From assembly GCA_026214975.1 (NCBI GenBank), contig JAOBSW010000571.1, forward strand, positions 62,001 through 126,000: DNA of 64,000 nucleotides. The letters run 5' to 3'. Of this stretch, positions 10,428 to 21,374 are shown one piece after another. Under the pieces are notes generated by a model that did not search any database, was not told the origin of the DNA, and saw only the letters and a list, made by a program, of their open reading frames with translations. A program made the translations under genes and the position numbers. Source of the DNA: Gentiana macrophylla (Eukaryota > Streptophyta > Magnoliopsida > Gentianales > Gentianaceae). How positions within the stretch are numbered: position 1 is the first letter of the stretch; each line of letters begins with the position of its first letter.

Positions 10428-10980
10428 TTAGAATAGGGTTAGGGTGGATGCAAGTGGAGTAGAGTAGGTAATAGGTAAGGTGGGTAGGATGTCGAGGGTA
10501 AGATATGTGATATCGGGTAGGGTAGGATAGGGTGGTTTAGGGTATGATAGAGGTGGGTAGGGCAGGGTAGGATGTTGGGTAGGGTAGGGTGAAGTGGTGG
10601 GTAAGGTAGGGTTGGGGAGATTGGGGAAGGTTGAGTAGGGTAGGATAGGTTGGGGTAGTGGGTAAGGTAATGTATGGTGGTGTGGTGGGTAAGATAGGAT
10701 AAAGTAGAATGGTGGATAGGGTAGGGTGGGTGGTGGTGGTAGGTGCGTGGTGGTGGTGGGTTGGGTAGGATAGAGAATGATGGGGTGGTGGGAAGGTAGG
10801 GTGGGAGTAAGGTAGGGTAGGGTTGGGGTGGATGAAAGTGGAGTATAGAGGTAATGGGTAAGTAGGTAGGATGTCGAGGTAAGATATGGTGATATCGGGT
10901 AGGGTAGGATAGGGAGGTGAGTATGGTATGATAGCGGTGAGTAGAGGCGAGGGTGGGAAGAGAGGTAGGGTGCAATGGGG
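10428..10980 (+). repeat. G-rich degenerate minisatellite (GGTAGGGTAGG-like)
   Basis: About 550 bp built of short GGTAGGGTA / GGATAGGGTGG variants, with strong G bias on the plus strand and many GGG runs. Long open frames across it (Pro/Thr/Ser/Tyr-rich on the minus strand) are by-products of composition. A similar array of opposite strand bias lies at 34,590-35,257. Confidence 0.85.
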
Positions 10981-11056
10981 TATGACGTAGGACTACCCAC
11001 CCCTTTATCTCGCAGTGTCAGAATCACATTCATCTCAGTGCAAGAACACGGGTTTA

Positions 11057-11060
<4 letters not shown>

Positions 11061-11151
<91 letters not shown>
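11061..11151. repeat. (TA)n microsatellite
   Basis: About 45 TA units at the right junction of the Helitron-like insertion. A shorter TA tract lies at the left junction (6928-6968). Confidence 0.95.
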
Positions 11152-11154
<3 letters not shown>

Positions 11155-11765
11155 ATGTGTGTGTGTGTGAAATATATATACATGCATAAATAGATTTATA
11201 GTAATATATATTAAAAGAAAGTCATATATTAGAGATATTGACAATACTTTTTAAAATATTTAATATGAGATATTAAATTGAATGAAATAAATCTAAAATA
11301 TTTATTTTCCTTATTTTACCATTTTCTTTCTCCTTACTCAGTTCAGAAGCTTTTTCCATTGGGATTGGGGACATAAGGGGAGCAGCCTATCCCTATATAA
11401 GAAAGGAGTTGGTTAGCTCTTTTGTACATCACAATTAGAAGAATTCTAATTATATTATAAACTGTGCTTTTTAGAGAAGGATTTTGAGAGAGAGAGAAAA
11501 TGACAGTCTAGCAGCTAAGTTTTTCTAGTAGCTATCCAAGGAGGATCCTGGCAAGGTACTCATGTGGATATTGATAGAGGCAGGACACGTAGACGGGCAT
11601 ACAAGACTACTACTTTCCTTAGGACGGTCAAAACTTCGATCTTATAGATCAAACAAGGTAATCACCGTCTATTACTTAACGTGTTTATTATTTTAAACGA
11701 AGTCGATTTTGGGAATGGAAATCAAATTTTAAATTCCGCTGCGTAAACTAGTTGATTTCCTAACA

Positions 11766-12190
11766 ACTAGTCCATTCCACATTTGACAGTGCTTGCATCC
11801 ATACTTGGCTGGGCCACCAACAATCTCGACGGGCATGCAAAGTTGTCTCTTCTGCTCGGTTACACACGCGGCAGACATGGGAATTGATAACTTGTTGTTG
11901 GAACAGAAATTGTTCCACGGGAATAGTATCGTGGGCTAGCCGCCAAAGGAAAAAAATTCGCACTCATTGGTCCAGGCTCCAAATAGAGGACCAAAAGGAC
12001 GGTTCACTTGGTTGCATCGCCCTGAGGTTTGATGGTCATAGCCACTGCTTACTGAGTACTTCCCATTACCTTGTCCCTGCCAAATAATTTCGTCATTCCT
12101 AGCACCAAAGCCATACATGACCATGAGAATTTTACCCTTCAAGCAAATACCCCGCAAGATGTACGACGAATTGCTCTTTGATGCAAAAAA
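11766..12190 (-). pseudogene. LINE fragment, zinc-binding (zf-RVT) half
   Basis: The minus strand encodes pieces of the reverse-transcriptase zinc-binding domain of plant LINEs: NDEIIWQGQGNGKYSVSSGY, then IFFLWRLAHDTIPVEQFL and SHVCRVCNRAEETTLH, with a frame change between. It ends where the solo LTR inserted and continues at 5357. Confidence 0.65.
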
Positions 12191-12699
12191 AAAGGACTCC
12201 CATATTTTGAAATGAAATTTTGACCCCTCTTGTGATTTTTAATTTTGTTTTTTATGAACATTCCTTCTTATTATAGTAATTTGAAATTTGAAGGGTTTTT
12301 GTTTTTGTTTGGTTGGTCCCCTTCTTCATTTTTTCAGTTTTATATTTTTTTGTCTGTGTTTTTACCAATGAAATATGAAATAATAATATATTTGGTATAT
12401 GTAATTATGTTTCTGTTTTTAATTATTTTTATATGTAATGACCAAACCAAAGGCAAAGAGAAAAAAGTCATAAGCGGTTCGACACGTGCGCAAGGCCGTC
12501 CCCGTGTGATTCTGGGCCCTAGGCCGAATCCTTTTATTCAGTCATTTGTTTTACAAGTTATATAGGTAAACACAGAAACAAAGCCTTTTTTAGGTTATCT
12601 CACCTCGAAAAAATGAGAGGAAAAAAAATTCGAAATGCAAGCATAAATTTAATTCTGATAGAGATATATAAGTAATTAAAGGTAAGCTTTTCTCTCTAA
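12191..12699. other. Resumed upstream flank of cystatin copy 2 and 3' flank of copy 3
   Basis: 12,290-12,410 matches about 2,690-2,780, so it is the distal flank of copy 2 displaced by the LINE insertion. 12,490-12,530 (AAGGCCGTCCCCGTGTGATT) looks like a remnant of the hAT-like end seen at 5,920. No gene. Confidence 0.5.
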
Positions 12700-13065
12700 T
12701 TATTTAAGTATCTCAAATACAAGAAGCTGTTTAGTATGAGGCGAGAGAGTAACATTAACGTAAGCCATACAAAAATGAAGAACATCCTTGTTTCCCGTCT
12801 TCTTCGTTGCTTCAATAGAAAGGTCATATCCAACGTAGCCAAGTCCAGTTTTATCCACGATAAATACTTTTCTGACTTGTTTGAACCGTAACACATCGTG
12901 ATTTTTTCTGTTGTGTTCATCAACGGCGAACTTTCCTGCAGCGTCTGTTTTGGGACCGTATACTTCCGAAGGAATATCGTTGCTGTCAATGGCAAATCCC
13001 ATGTTAAAGAAAGCCAAGAGCATTGCTAAGATTGTAAACGAAAGTGCTTGAAACTTTGGACACAT
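12700..13065 (-). CDS. Cystatin-like secreted protein, copy 3
   Basis: Intronless, 121 codons plus stop, starting MCPKFQALSF. Signal peptide about residues 1-25, a divergent linker, then GKFAVDEHNRKN. Loop 1 reads KTGLGYVGYDL and the second loop YVNVTLSPH, so both inhibitory motifs are missing as in its paralogs, and the NVT sequon is kept. The C-terminal half resembles copy 4 more than copies 1 and 2 (IVDKTG.GYVGYD, TKQLLVFEI). It keeps a TATA box at 13171-13178. Probably an active paralog, but expression cannot be judged from sequence. Confidence 0.8.
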   Translation of the reverse strand: MCPKFQALSFTILAMLLAFFNMGFAIDSNDIPSEVYGPKTDAAGKFAVDEHNRKNHDVLRFKQVRKVFIVDKTGLGYVGYDLSIEATKKTGNKDVLHFCMAYVNVTLSPHTKQLLVFEILK

Positions 13066-13170
13066 TTTTTTTTTCTTTTGAAAGAAACACTGAGATAGTC
13101 AGATAGAGACTGTGCTAGACTCAACCAGTAATAGTAAATGTCTTAGTGAGATGGCATTTGTGTAAAGGGT

Positions 13171-13178
13171 TATTTATA
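13171..13178 (-). promoter_or_regulatory. TATA box of cystatin-like gene 3, beside an empty hAT site
   Basis: Minus-strand TATAAATA, 106 bp upstream of the ATG. GTATGGAG (13181-13188) is the single, undisturbed equivalent of the hAT target site. Confidence 0.7.
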
Positions 13179-13190
13179 CTGTATGGAGTA

Positions 13191-13540
13191 CAGGTTAATA
13201 TTTGTACTGTTTCGAACATTGCAACAAACTTTGACTTAATTAAACTAACAAACTTTGACCTATTGATCTCTTCGAACACAACACACATGTGATTATAAAT
13301 TTGTATAGTATAGGCTAATATTTGTATTATCTTAAATATTGCAACAAACATCGATCTAAACCAACAAACTTTGACCTATCGACTTCGCTCAAAACACACC
13401 TGATGATAAATTTGTATAGTATACTTTAATATTCGTATAATGTTGAACATTGCAATTTTTTTTTTGAAAAACATTGCAATATATTTGAAACATTGATTTA
13501 AATCACAACACACATGTAATGATAAATTTGTTTATAGGTA
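13191..13540 (-). promoter_or_regulatory. W-box-rich triplicated repeat upstream of cystatin-like gene 3
   Basis: Same three-unit block as copies 1, 2 and 4. TTGACY cores are at 13231, 13255 and 13371. A short poly-T/A insertion (about 13,457-13,470) lies in the third unit. Confidence 0.5.
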
Positions 13541-13545
13541 ATTAG

Positions 13546-13546
<1 letters not shown>

Positions 13547-13601
<55 letters not shown>

Positions 13602-13603
13602 GG
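13547..13603. repeat. (ATT)n microsatellite
   Basis: About 18 triplets, at the same relative position as 4326-4383 upstream of copy 2. Confidence 0.9.
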
Positions 13604-13710
13604 AAAAACAGGAAATTTATATTTCAATTGTATATTTTAGTATCGAGTTTTTTTTTTTTTTTAATGTTTTAGCATCTCTTAAATGAAGATTGGCATAAAT
13701 GTCTTAGTTG

Positions 13711-13985
13711 TTGGACCTCAACGACATCATTCTCGGCAATCTTGGACAGAAAAACGCTGATCTTGCACGAGAAATTCAAGCTCGTGATACGAGCATTGAA
13801 TTCGAAGAGCTTCAAGAGAAACTTTTAAACTTTGAAGCGCTGCACCTTACGGTTGTTCCGCCCGCACCAATAATTCAGCCGACGGCTTAACTGGCTTTCC
13901 ACCCCCATGCACTAGCTCCTTCTCGCACCACTGCTCCCTCTCCATCTCAGGGCCATTCTGCTAGACAACCGGCTAGTTCTCCTCA
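13711..13985 (+). pseudogene. Copia-A gag fragment
   Basis: Encodes LNDIILGNLGQKNADLAREI then FEELQEKLLNFEA, the usual end of the copia gag retrotran domain, followed by a Pro/Ser/Ala-rich linker. The upstream part is missing at the junction with duplicated cystatin flank. Confidence 0.7.
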
Positions 13986-13989
13986 ACAT

Positions 13990-15770
13990 TGATTGAGCTA
14001 AAATCCACCCTTTCAAAAACAATTTGTAAAGACTCGAAACCGCGGGTAAACTAACTCTCTAACCGGCAGTGTACCGGGTCGATTGCTAGAATAGCTACAG
14101 GAGTACGAGGTCGAACCCAAAGGAATCGTGTTTGCAAGTACCAAAGTGAACGTAATGCTTAGTCTAGATGATCAATCTTTCAAAGTATTTGTAACTACAA
14201 CGACACTAAAGTGATTTATTCTAACAAGTCTAAAGATAGAAAAGAAAGAAAGAAGATTAAACTACTAAGTTTTAAAGATAGATAAAGAGACATAGCCGAA
14301 CCATGATCAAAATAGCTAGTTTCACCCCAAGGAATGACAAAACCGGGAGTGTGCAATAAACGAACGAAGTCTTACATTCAATTTCACGGGTACGAGCTCC
14401 TAATCCCGGTGCTAGGGTCTGAACAACTCTTCCCCAACACCTTAAGCCAAGTCAATTAACCTCCCCTAAAGAAGATTCACTCACAAGACATGTTAAGCAT
14501 GAGAGCCGTTTAAACGTTAAAAACGAGTAACCTCGCACTACAATACGATCCTAGAACCCTTTTCCCACATCCCTCTCTCTGAACAACTCTCAAGAGTGAT
14601 GTGTGTGATTTTGACCTAGGTGATCAATCTAGCCCAAATCTGTTATAACAAGTTCTAAGACATGAAACAAGCAAGATATAATGATAAAAAGCACTACCCA
14701 CTCCCAATTTCATCACCCAAAGGGTGATTTCACCAAATTTCACATGATTCGACTATGTAGAAGTTTAGCTACTCATTATACTAATCAAAACATGCACAAA
14801 ACAAGTAAATAAGAGCCATAACAAGTAAAAGAGAAGAGAAATATACCATTAAATTGCAGTAAATTGAGTTGAGATCCAAAAGTACAAAATAAAAAGTAAT
14901 TAAAAGGTGGTCTCTTAGTGTTTGGGATGAAAATCTAAGCTAAGAAATGGAAAGATTAAGCTAAGATGTTGTTGATTTACACTAAGAGAGAGTATTATAA
15001 GCTATTACAAAATTCGAGCAATAAATGGGTAGAGTTTTGCTAAGAAAAGCTTGATATCCAAGAAAATGTCTAAGGGGTATTTATAGGTGAAGGAAAATCT
15101 GGCCGCTAAAATGGTCCAAACGCGTTTAAGGGGATGGAACGCGCGCTTGGGATCTTCAAACGCGCGCCTCGCTTAATAAACGCGCTATACATAATTCAGG
15201 CGGTGGACTTGATGTTTTTTCATCCGAACGCAGCGTTTAGGAAGGTTCAAGGTTCAAGCGCGTTTAGATCTTTGGAACGCACGTTTGGCCTGGTTCCCAA
15301 ACGCGTGCGTTTAGAGGGCTTCAACTCGAATCGACCGAACCAACTCGAACGCGTTTGGGGATTCAAGCGCGTTTGATGTCCGAACGCGTGCGTTTGGAGG
15401 ATTCAAACGCGCGTTTGAACCCCTGTTTCCCCAAATCTTCACTTTTTTCCTTTTTAGGCCTTCGCCTTGCCTCGGTCATGCTTTTTCACCACAAATCCTC
15501 ACCTTCCGGTCCTCGAGACACCAATACCCTTCAATATCATAAACCACCACAACATCCAAACAATTCCGGAGGGTAAAAGTGCTCGGGAATGGGGTTAATA
15601 TCAACAAAAAAGGGTACGAATTCATCAAAGTAACGGATTCGTTCCCGTGCCATAAGCTCACGATGTGTCCCGAAAATGGTCTAATTTACCCAAAATTGTC
15701 TTTGAAAGTGTGATAAACGGGGTAATTAATGCACCGGAGTCACGTAAAGTTGACTCCCATCAAACATCGC
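13990..15770. mobile_element. Unclassified 1.8-kb insertion between gag and protease of copia-A
   Basis: Interrupts the gag/protease junction. It contains ACCGGGTCGATTGCTAGAAT and AGGTCGAACCCAAAGG, a TATA-like TTTATAGGTGA at about 15,080, and a CpG-rich AACGCG tract at 15,118-15,420. Ends and target duplication were not resolved. No transposase or reverse-transcriptase domain was seen; it could be a TE terminal region or LTR. Confidence 0.4.
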
Positions 15771-15774
15771 AGCG

Positions 15775-16744
15775 ATGTACGACAATACCACTTCCAGGCA
15801 TCGTTGTCTTGCACCGCCAAAGGCCCCATTCGGCTCCTATATGCCCTAACTTATCTTTTTATGCTACTATCACCAATTTGTCTCAACAGGTTACTCTGGC
15901 ATGGCAAACTCACCCTCAGGCGAATGTAGCACCTTCATCTCTTGGTGAATCATGGCTTTTAGACTCGGGTGCATCACATCGTGTGACTACGGATTTAACC
16001 AATCTGTCATTACACTCACTTATTCTCATGCTTGGCAATGGTACCATGCTCCCTATAACTCATATTGGTTCTACCTCTCTCCCCGATCCTTCTACGTCGC
16101 TTAAATTAAATAATGTATTGTGTGTCCCCATATTAAAAAAATCTTAATTCCATTTCACAATTTTGTGCATCGAACCATTGTTCTGTTGAGTTCTTACCAT
16201 CCGCGCTTCTTGTGCAGGCCTCAAGACCGGTCGACTCTCCTTCGTGGGAAACTAAAGATGGTGTCCGCATTTGGCCAAAGTCTCCGCTCTTTTAGCCATT
16301 GCTAGTGCCACAACATCACAAAATACGCTGCACCATCGTTTGGGTCATCCCCCCTCAAAATTTTCAGTTTATTGTTTGAATAATAATTTATCATTTTCTA
16401 TTTTAGACCTTGGCCTTTGTGAGGCATGTTCTTGCTATAAAAGCCATAAACCACCGTTTGATGTTTCTACCTTGCAATCTACTAATCCTCTTGAATTTGT
16501 TTTCAGTGATATTTGGACTCCACCTCGGTTATCCGTTGCACCGTAAATCTGATGTTACAACTTATTTTCCAAAAGTTACGTCGATTGTTGAGAACTATTT
16601 TTCCCAAAAAGTGAAGGTCATCTACTCTGATAATGGGGTTGAATTTATTGGCTTGGCATCCTTCTTGTCTAGTGATGGTATCACTCATCTTACCACTTCA
16701 CCTCACACACCTGAGCCATATGGCTATTCCAGAGACGTCGCTTA
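15775..16744 (+). pseudogene. Copia-A protease and integrase (5' part)
   Basis: WLLDSGASHRVT carries the DSG aspartic-protease active site. Then come LHHRLGHPPSKF (GAG-pre-integrase), FSDIW and IYSDNGVEF (first two acidic residues of the DDE integrase core). Several frame changes separate them. It is cut by the solo LTR at 16,745. Confidence 0.75.
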
Positions 16745-18740
16745 TGTTAGGAAATCTACGCGGGAACGCAGCGGAATTTAAAATTTATTTCCTTTTAACC
16801 AGGATCGACTTCGTTTAAGCAATAAACAAACGAGCTAGTAGACGGTGGTTACCTTGGTTGATCTATAAGATCGACGCTTTGACCGTCTGGGAGAGTAGTT
16901 CGCATAGAGCCGCCCAAGTGTTCGGCCTCTACCGCTAGTCCACACGAACACCGCCGGAATCCCATCATGGATTGCTATTGGAAAACTCCGGTTGCTAGAC
17001 CCGCCCTTTTTCCCTCTCTCCAACTCTCTATAGGATGCTCTCCAATTTTACACAAGAACTATTAGTTCTTGGAATTGTGTTGTCTGCATAAAAGAGCTTG
17101 ACACCCACCTCTTATTTATAGTAGAAGGTGGCGCTCCAATAGAGTGGAAAAAAGAAAACCTTTTCCCAATAAAATAAGGAAAATATAATTGATTGATTTA
17201 TCTCATTTATTATAATATCTCATATTAAATAAATCTAGGATATTGTCAATATCTCATATTGAATATTCCAAGATATTGTCAATATCTAATATTGACTATC
17301 TTTATTTTATTACCATAAATCAATTTACACATGTGTATATATCACATATATATAACACATATAAATCTATTAATACCCAAATAGTCAAACATGTCAACTT
17401 GAACAATGGCAATTTACGTGTGTCAATTACACACACAAACTTAGGCGCCATTTATATATATTGGATATATATATATTAATATCTTATATTAATATTTGGT
17501 AATACTATTAATTAAATTCAGACAATCCAAGTGTATCTTATACACGTTAAATGTGCGCCCCTTTGACCAACAAATTGGCTTCCGGAATATTCTTTAATTA
17601 ATATAATATTATTAATATCTTGTATTTAATTTATTCATAATAAATAAATACCACCATATTAATTTACCACTATAACCTTTATAGTCTCGAGATAAACTTT
17701 CCTTATTTGGTTATCATCTATAACCACATTTTAATCCGGCTAGATGTTCATATGTGTGTGACCCGATAGGCTTCGAATATGTTGGCCGTAGACACAAAGT
17801 GCAAATTACTTAAAATGCCCTTCATACCTAACGATCACGGGATAGCGCTTCAGCAACACACCGTGACCCCAATCATCGGAAGAGTCAAATGCAATGACTA
17901 CTACCTTTCATGTGAAAGCTTGATTACCGTGTAACTTACAATCCTATCATCGTAATAATATCCATACGGTCGTTAGTCGAGTGTCAAAACATCAACGACC
18001 GTGATCTTATAATCTGGATATCAAGCTCTCTCTCAAGTAACTCATTTACTCCCACTTTGCAAAGATTCACGAGAGTAAGACATTCCTTATAAGAAGGCCA
18101 TTTCGGATATTCGATCCCAATCATAGGATACGCGATTCCCGGACGACCAATCATGTATACTCCGCGATGCTTGAAGATCATACCCAATCACTACCGCATG
18201 ATTGCCCCGTGGCTGTGGAAACCTCAATAGTGTCAAAGCATGACAATCCACACCGTGATGCCATGAAGACTCGGTCTTAAGGATAATTACACAACCGCCA
18301 CATAGTGTGACACTTATCCGTAAGTGGGTCAGCCTAACGACGCATTCTCTAATACACGTCCACGTACAGTCCAAGTGTCTCTACACTTCGATAGACGAGA
18401 TCTATCTCTGCCCTTAAAGACAGAAGACATCTAATACGTGCTAGTCTGTTTATACTATCAATGTCCTGTTTAATAGTACATCAGCCTAGAGACATTTAAG
18501 TATCAAACTTGTTAAAGTGATTAGAGATCTCATCAACCATAATCGCTATCATGGTTTTCTACTACGATTTAATACTAAGGACGTTATCATATAACAATTC
18601 ACAATTGGTTCTTTAAAAGAACAAATATATGACAACAGAAAAGCCATTTAATATATGTATAAACATAAAGAAATAGTAGAAATGATCCGACCCGGTCGGA
18701 TCCGGTCCAACCCGATTGGGTTTAGGACACTATTTCAACA
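16745..18740 (-). mobile_element. Solo LTR, family 1, copy 2
   Basis: 1,996 bp, plus-strand TGTTAGGAAATC ... CACTATTTCAACA, flanked by a perfect GCTTA duplication (16740-16744, 18741-18745). No internal domains, so a solo LTR. It is the cleanest family member and serves as the empty-site reference for the insertions in copy 1. It sits within the copia-A integrase. Confidence 0.85.
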
Positions 18741-19212
18741 GCTTACGCATAGTCAAGACCGGTCTCTTACTTCTCCCTCGAGCGTCACTCTCCGTTGATT
18801 ATTGGCCCTATGAGTTTTCTACCGCTGTTTATCATATTAATCGTATGCCTACCCACACTTTATCCATGAACTCCCCTAATTAATTTTTTTTGGCTTTTCC
18901 GCTAACTAAGGAAAACTTCGCATCTTTGGATGCCTCTGCTCTTGGCTCCGTCCTTACATGTCCGACAAATTAGATTTCCGTTCCAAACCATGCATTTTCT
19001 TAGGCCACTCTCTCACTCAAAGTGCTAATTATTTTCTTGTTTCGTCTACCCACCGTATATATACGTCTTATCATGTCGAGTTCGTCGAATATATCTTCCC
19101 AACAACTCAAGGTTCATCCAATCCTCAACCATCTCCCGATATAACTCCGTGAGTTGGTTCTATTGCCCCCTCCAATGGCTCCCCCCACCCGTGTCTTCCC
19201 CCTTCCTCACTC
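18741..19212 (+). pseudogene. Copia-A integrase C-terminal part
   Basis: Resumes after the solo LTR with the conserved DYWPYEF / INRMPT region (frame-shifted), then FRSKPCIFLGHS, the conserved FLGY-type motif after copia integrase. Cut by a family-2 LTR at 19,213. Confidence 0.65.
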
Positions 19213-20930
19213 TGTTAGGTGTGATGCCCGAAAGACAATTTTGTAATTGTTTTATTTAATAAATGAAATGATATTATTATTCATATTTATTATTCTCATA
19301 TTCACTGATGTGACAATAGTATTTACACTACAAAAACCCTAAAGTATATCGTTTATGTAATCACTTAACTTCGATTGTATGGGATATACACGGGAGGATT
19401 GAGTTAGTGAAGATGTACTTAAAATACAATTAGCCCGTAGTGAAGTTAATCGAGAGTATCGGGTCTCTCCTTTAACGTGCTATTAATGCGCCCAAAACAC
19501 AATAGGTGTGATTGTCTTATCCGGACTTTCGGTTAAGAGAACCTAGTGGTATTTATATATGATAGATATATCATATGAAATTTGGACCGATTTGATTAGA
19601 GTTCACGATATAATTCCGTAATCGAGAAGTCTTATCGAATCAATCGATGATCATATTTATGGATATATCTTAATCTCCGAGGTGATCACAAATCAACCGC
19701 TTGAATCAAGATGAGGTTTGACTTGACGGTTAAGAATTACAATGAGTCTGTGGTCTGAATTACCCCATCTTGGCATTGTACTGGATTGAGTGAGTAGTCT
19801 GTGTTATCACATATACGGAATCCATTCCTTCCATTTATGGAAGTAGATGACGATTCCACTTATTTGTTAATCCTAAAACCGATCGATCGCTGCGAGTTCA
19901 TATTACATCGATTAGCTATCGTGAGTTGTATGAATTAATTGATCACTAGGGGTTAATGGTAAATAAGGATAAGAGGTTCTAAAAAGGGTTAACGGTAACT
20001 TCCGATTTAGAATGAATGATCTATCATGAGGATTGATCCATATGTAATGATTATATCAATGGACGTTTATTATCATTCTCGTGAGGAGATAAATATAATC
20101 TCATAATTGGAGGAGTGCAGTCACGGGATTATGGTGGCATATTCCTGTGATTGATTTATCAAATATAATTATTCGCTCGTAAGATAATTATTTATTTGAT
20201 TTATCGGAGCCATTGATTATTAGTCCATGGTCCCCGACGTGCTTCCAAATATAGCATAGCTATTCTCGGACGTCGAATCATAATAATATTAATTTAGTTC
20301 TTATTAGAATTTAATTAAAACGATATGTGAATTAATTGTTTAATGAACTATTAAACTAGTTGGGCTAAATAGTTAAATATGTGGAAAAGACATTTTTTCA
20401 TAATTCTACTAATTTATATGTTATGGCGAAAATTATTGACTAGGTCAATAAGATGATTTTCACTTCTACACATGTTTTAGGAAACAATAAATTAGTTTTC
20501 TTATGAATTAATAAGACATGTGCACAAAATATTTATTGGATAAATATTTATAGTAAGAAATAACGATGAATATTATTCTAGATTTGTTCTAGAATATTAT
20601 GGGATTATCTTTTATTTAATGAGACTATTATAATTGATTTTGTATTAATTATTAAATCCTTGGAGGACAATGATTACTCTCCTATATAAAGAGAGTTCAC
20701 CCAACTCATAACACAACATAAAAATTCGACCTACACCTCTTAGAAAGGAGAAGGTAAATTTTCGGCCAAGGGGAGAGAATAAGGAAAAATCTTGGAGATT
20801 TTTCCGGGTAGTATATCGGGAGGATTCGAGACGAAGATTTCCTTCCACCGGGAGTTGCTTGGATCACACGTGCGGAAGATCGTGGTGCTCTTCATACTTT
20901 CTTATGTTCTTTCTATTGCGGCTCTTCTAC
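19213..20930 (+). mobile_element. LTR, family 2, copy 1 (3' end unclear)
   Basis: Begins TGTTAGGTGTGATGCCCGAA. The family start (TGTTGG/AG...GCCCGAAAGACAATAA-like) resembles Angela/BARE-type copia LTRs, an inference from memory of that terminus. The right boundary is diffuse and the reverse-transcriptase N-terminal part of copia-A is missing there, so insertion was followed by deletion. Confidence 0.6.
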
Positions 20931-20935
20931 TTGGA

Positions 20936-21374
20936 TTCTATCTGAAACTATGTACATGTCTCAGCCTCCGGGTTTTCATGATGCTCAATTTCCTTCTCAT
21001 GTATGTCACTTAAAGAAAGCCCTTTACTTAGTGAAACAAGCCCCTCCTCGCTCGGTAATAGGATTTACGCCTATTTCTTACTAAGCATGGCTTCTCCAAC
21101 TCGGATACTGATACATCATTATTTATATATCGGCATAATGATTATGTTTAATACATTTTCGTCTATTTGATGACATGGTTGTTACATGTAGTAGCTTTTC
21201 TCATGTTGAATCATTCATTGCTACTGTTGCTTGTCATTTTTTTATTAGATATCTTGGGGATCTTCATTACTTTTTGGGTATTGAGGTTTCTGCCAATCGG
21301 GATGGCTTGTTGCTCTCTCAGCGCCATTATCTTTTTGATATACTTGCCAAAATGAACATGCTGGACGCCAAGGC
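20936..21374 (+). pseudogene. Copia-A reverse transcriptase fragment
   Basis: MYMSQPPGF and CHLKKALYLVKQAPP are standard copia RT motifs; FLDILGDLHYFLGIEV-like sequence and LLLSQRHYLFDILAKMNM follow. The catalytic Asp-Asp survives only across a frameshift near 21,165. Cut by the solo LTR at 21,375. Confidence 0.7.

Larger units (their letters stand above)
6973..11060 (+). mobile_element. Helitron-like insertion with captured gene pieces
   Basis: About 4.1 kb lies inside a TA tract of the solo LTR; the minus-strand LTR at 16745-18740 shows the empty arrangement. The left end reads TCTATACTATTTATATATAG just after an A, consistent with a Helitron 5' end. I could not fix a convincing 3' hairpin plus CTRR, so the class is tentative. 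The interior has exon-like islands separated by T-rich, intron-like DNA, including an importin-alpha exon, and a G-rich minisatellite near the right end. No Rep/helicase was seen, so it would be non-autonomous. Confidence 0.4.
5358..11765 (+). mobile_element. Solo LTR, family 1, copy 1 (with nested insertions)
   Basis: Begins TGTTGAAATAGTGTCCTAAA and ends TTTCCTAACA, flanked by a perfect 5-bp target duplication ACTAG (5353-5357, 11766-11770). Two family members on the minus strand (16745-18740, 45808-47777) allow alignment: here 5358-6930 and 11150-11765 are LTR, and the rest is inserted. No internal retrotransposon domains remain, so I read it as a solo LTR left by LTR-LTR recombination. It splits a LINE fragment. 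Confidence 0.75.

Noticed and set aside
10428..10980. Interstitial telomere
   Set aside because: Units are GGTAGGGTA / GGATAGGGTGG variants, not TTTAGGG.
10428..11183. Minus-strand ORFs of 251 and 178 codons rich in Pro, Thr, Ser, Tyr
   Set aside because: They are translations of the G-rich minisatellite and the TA tract; no signal of a real protein.
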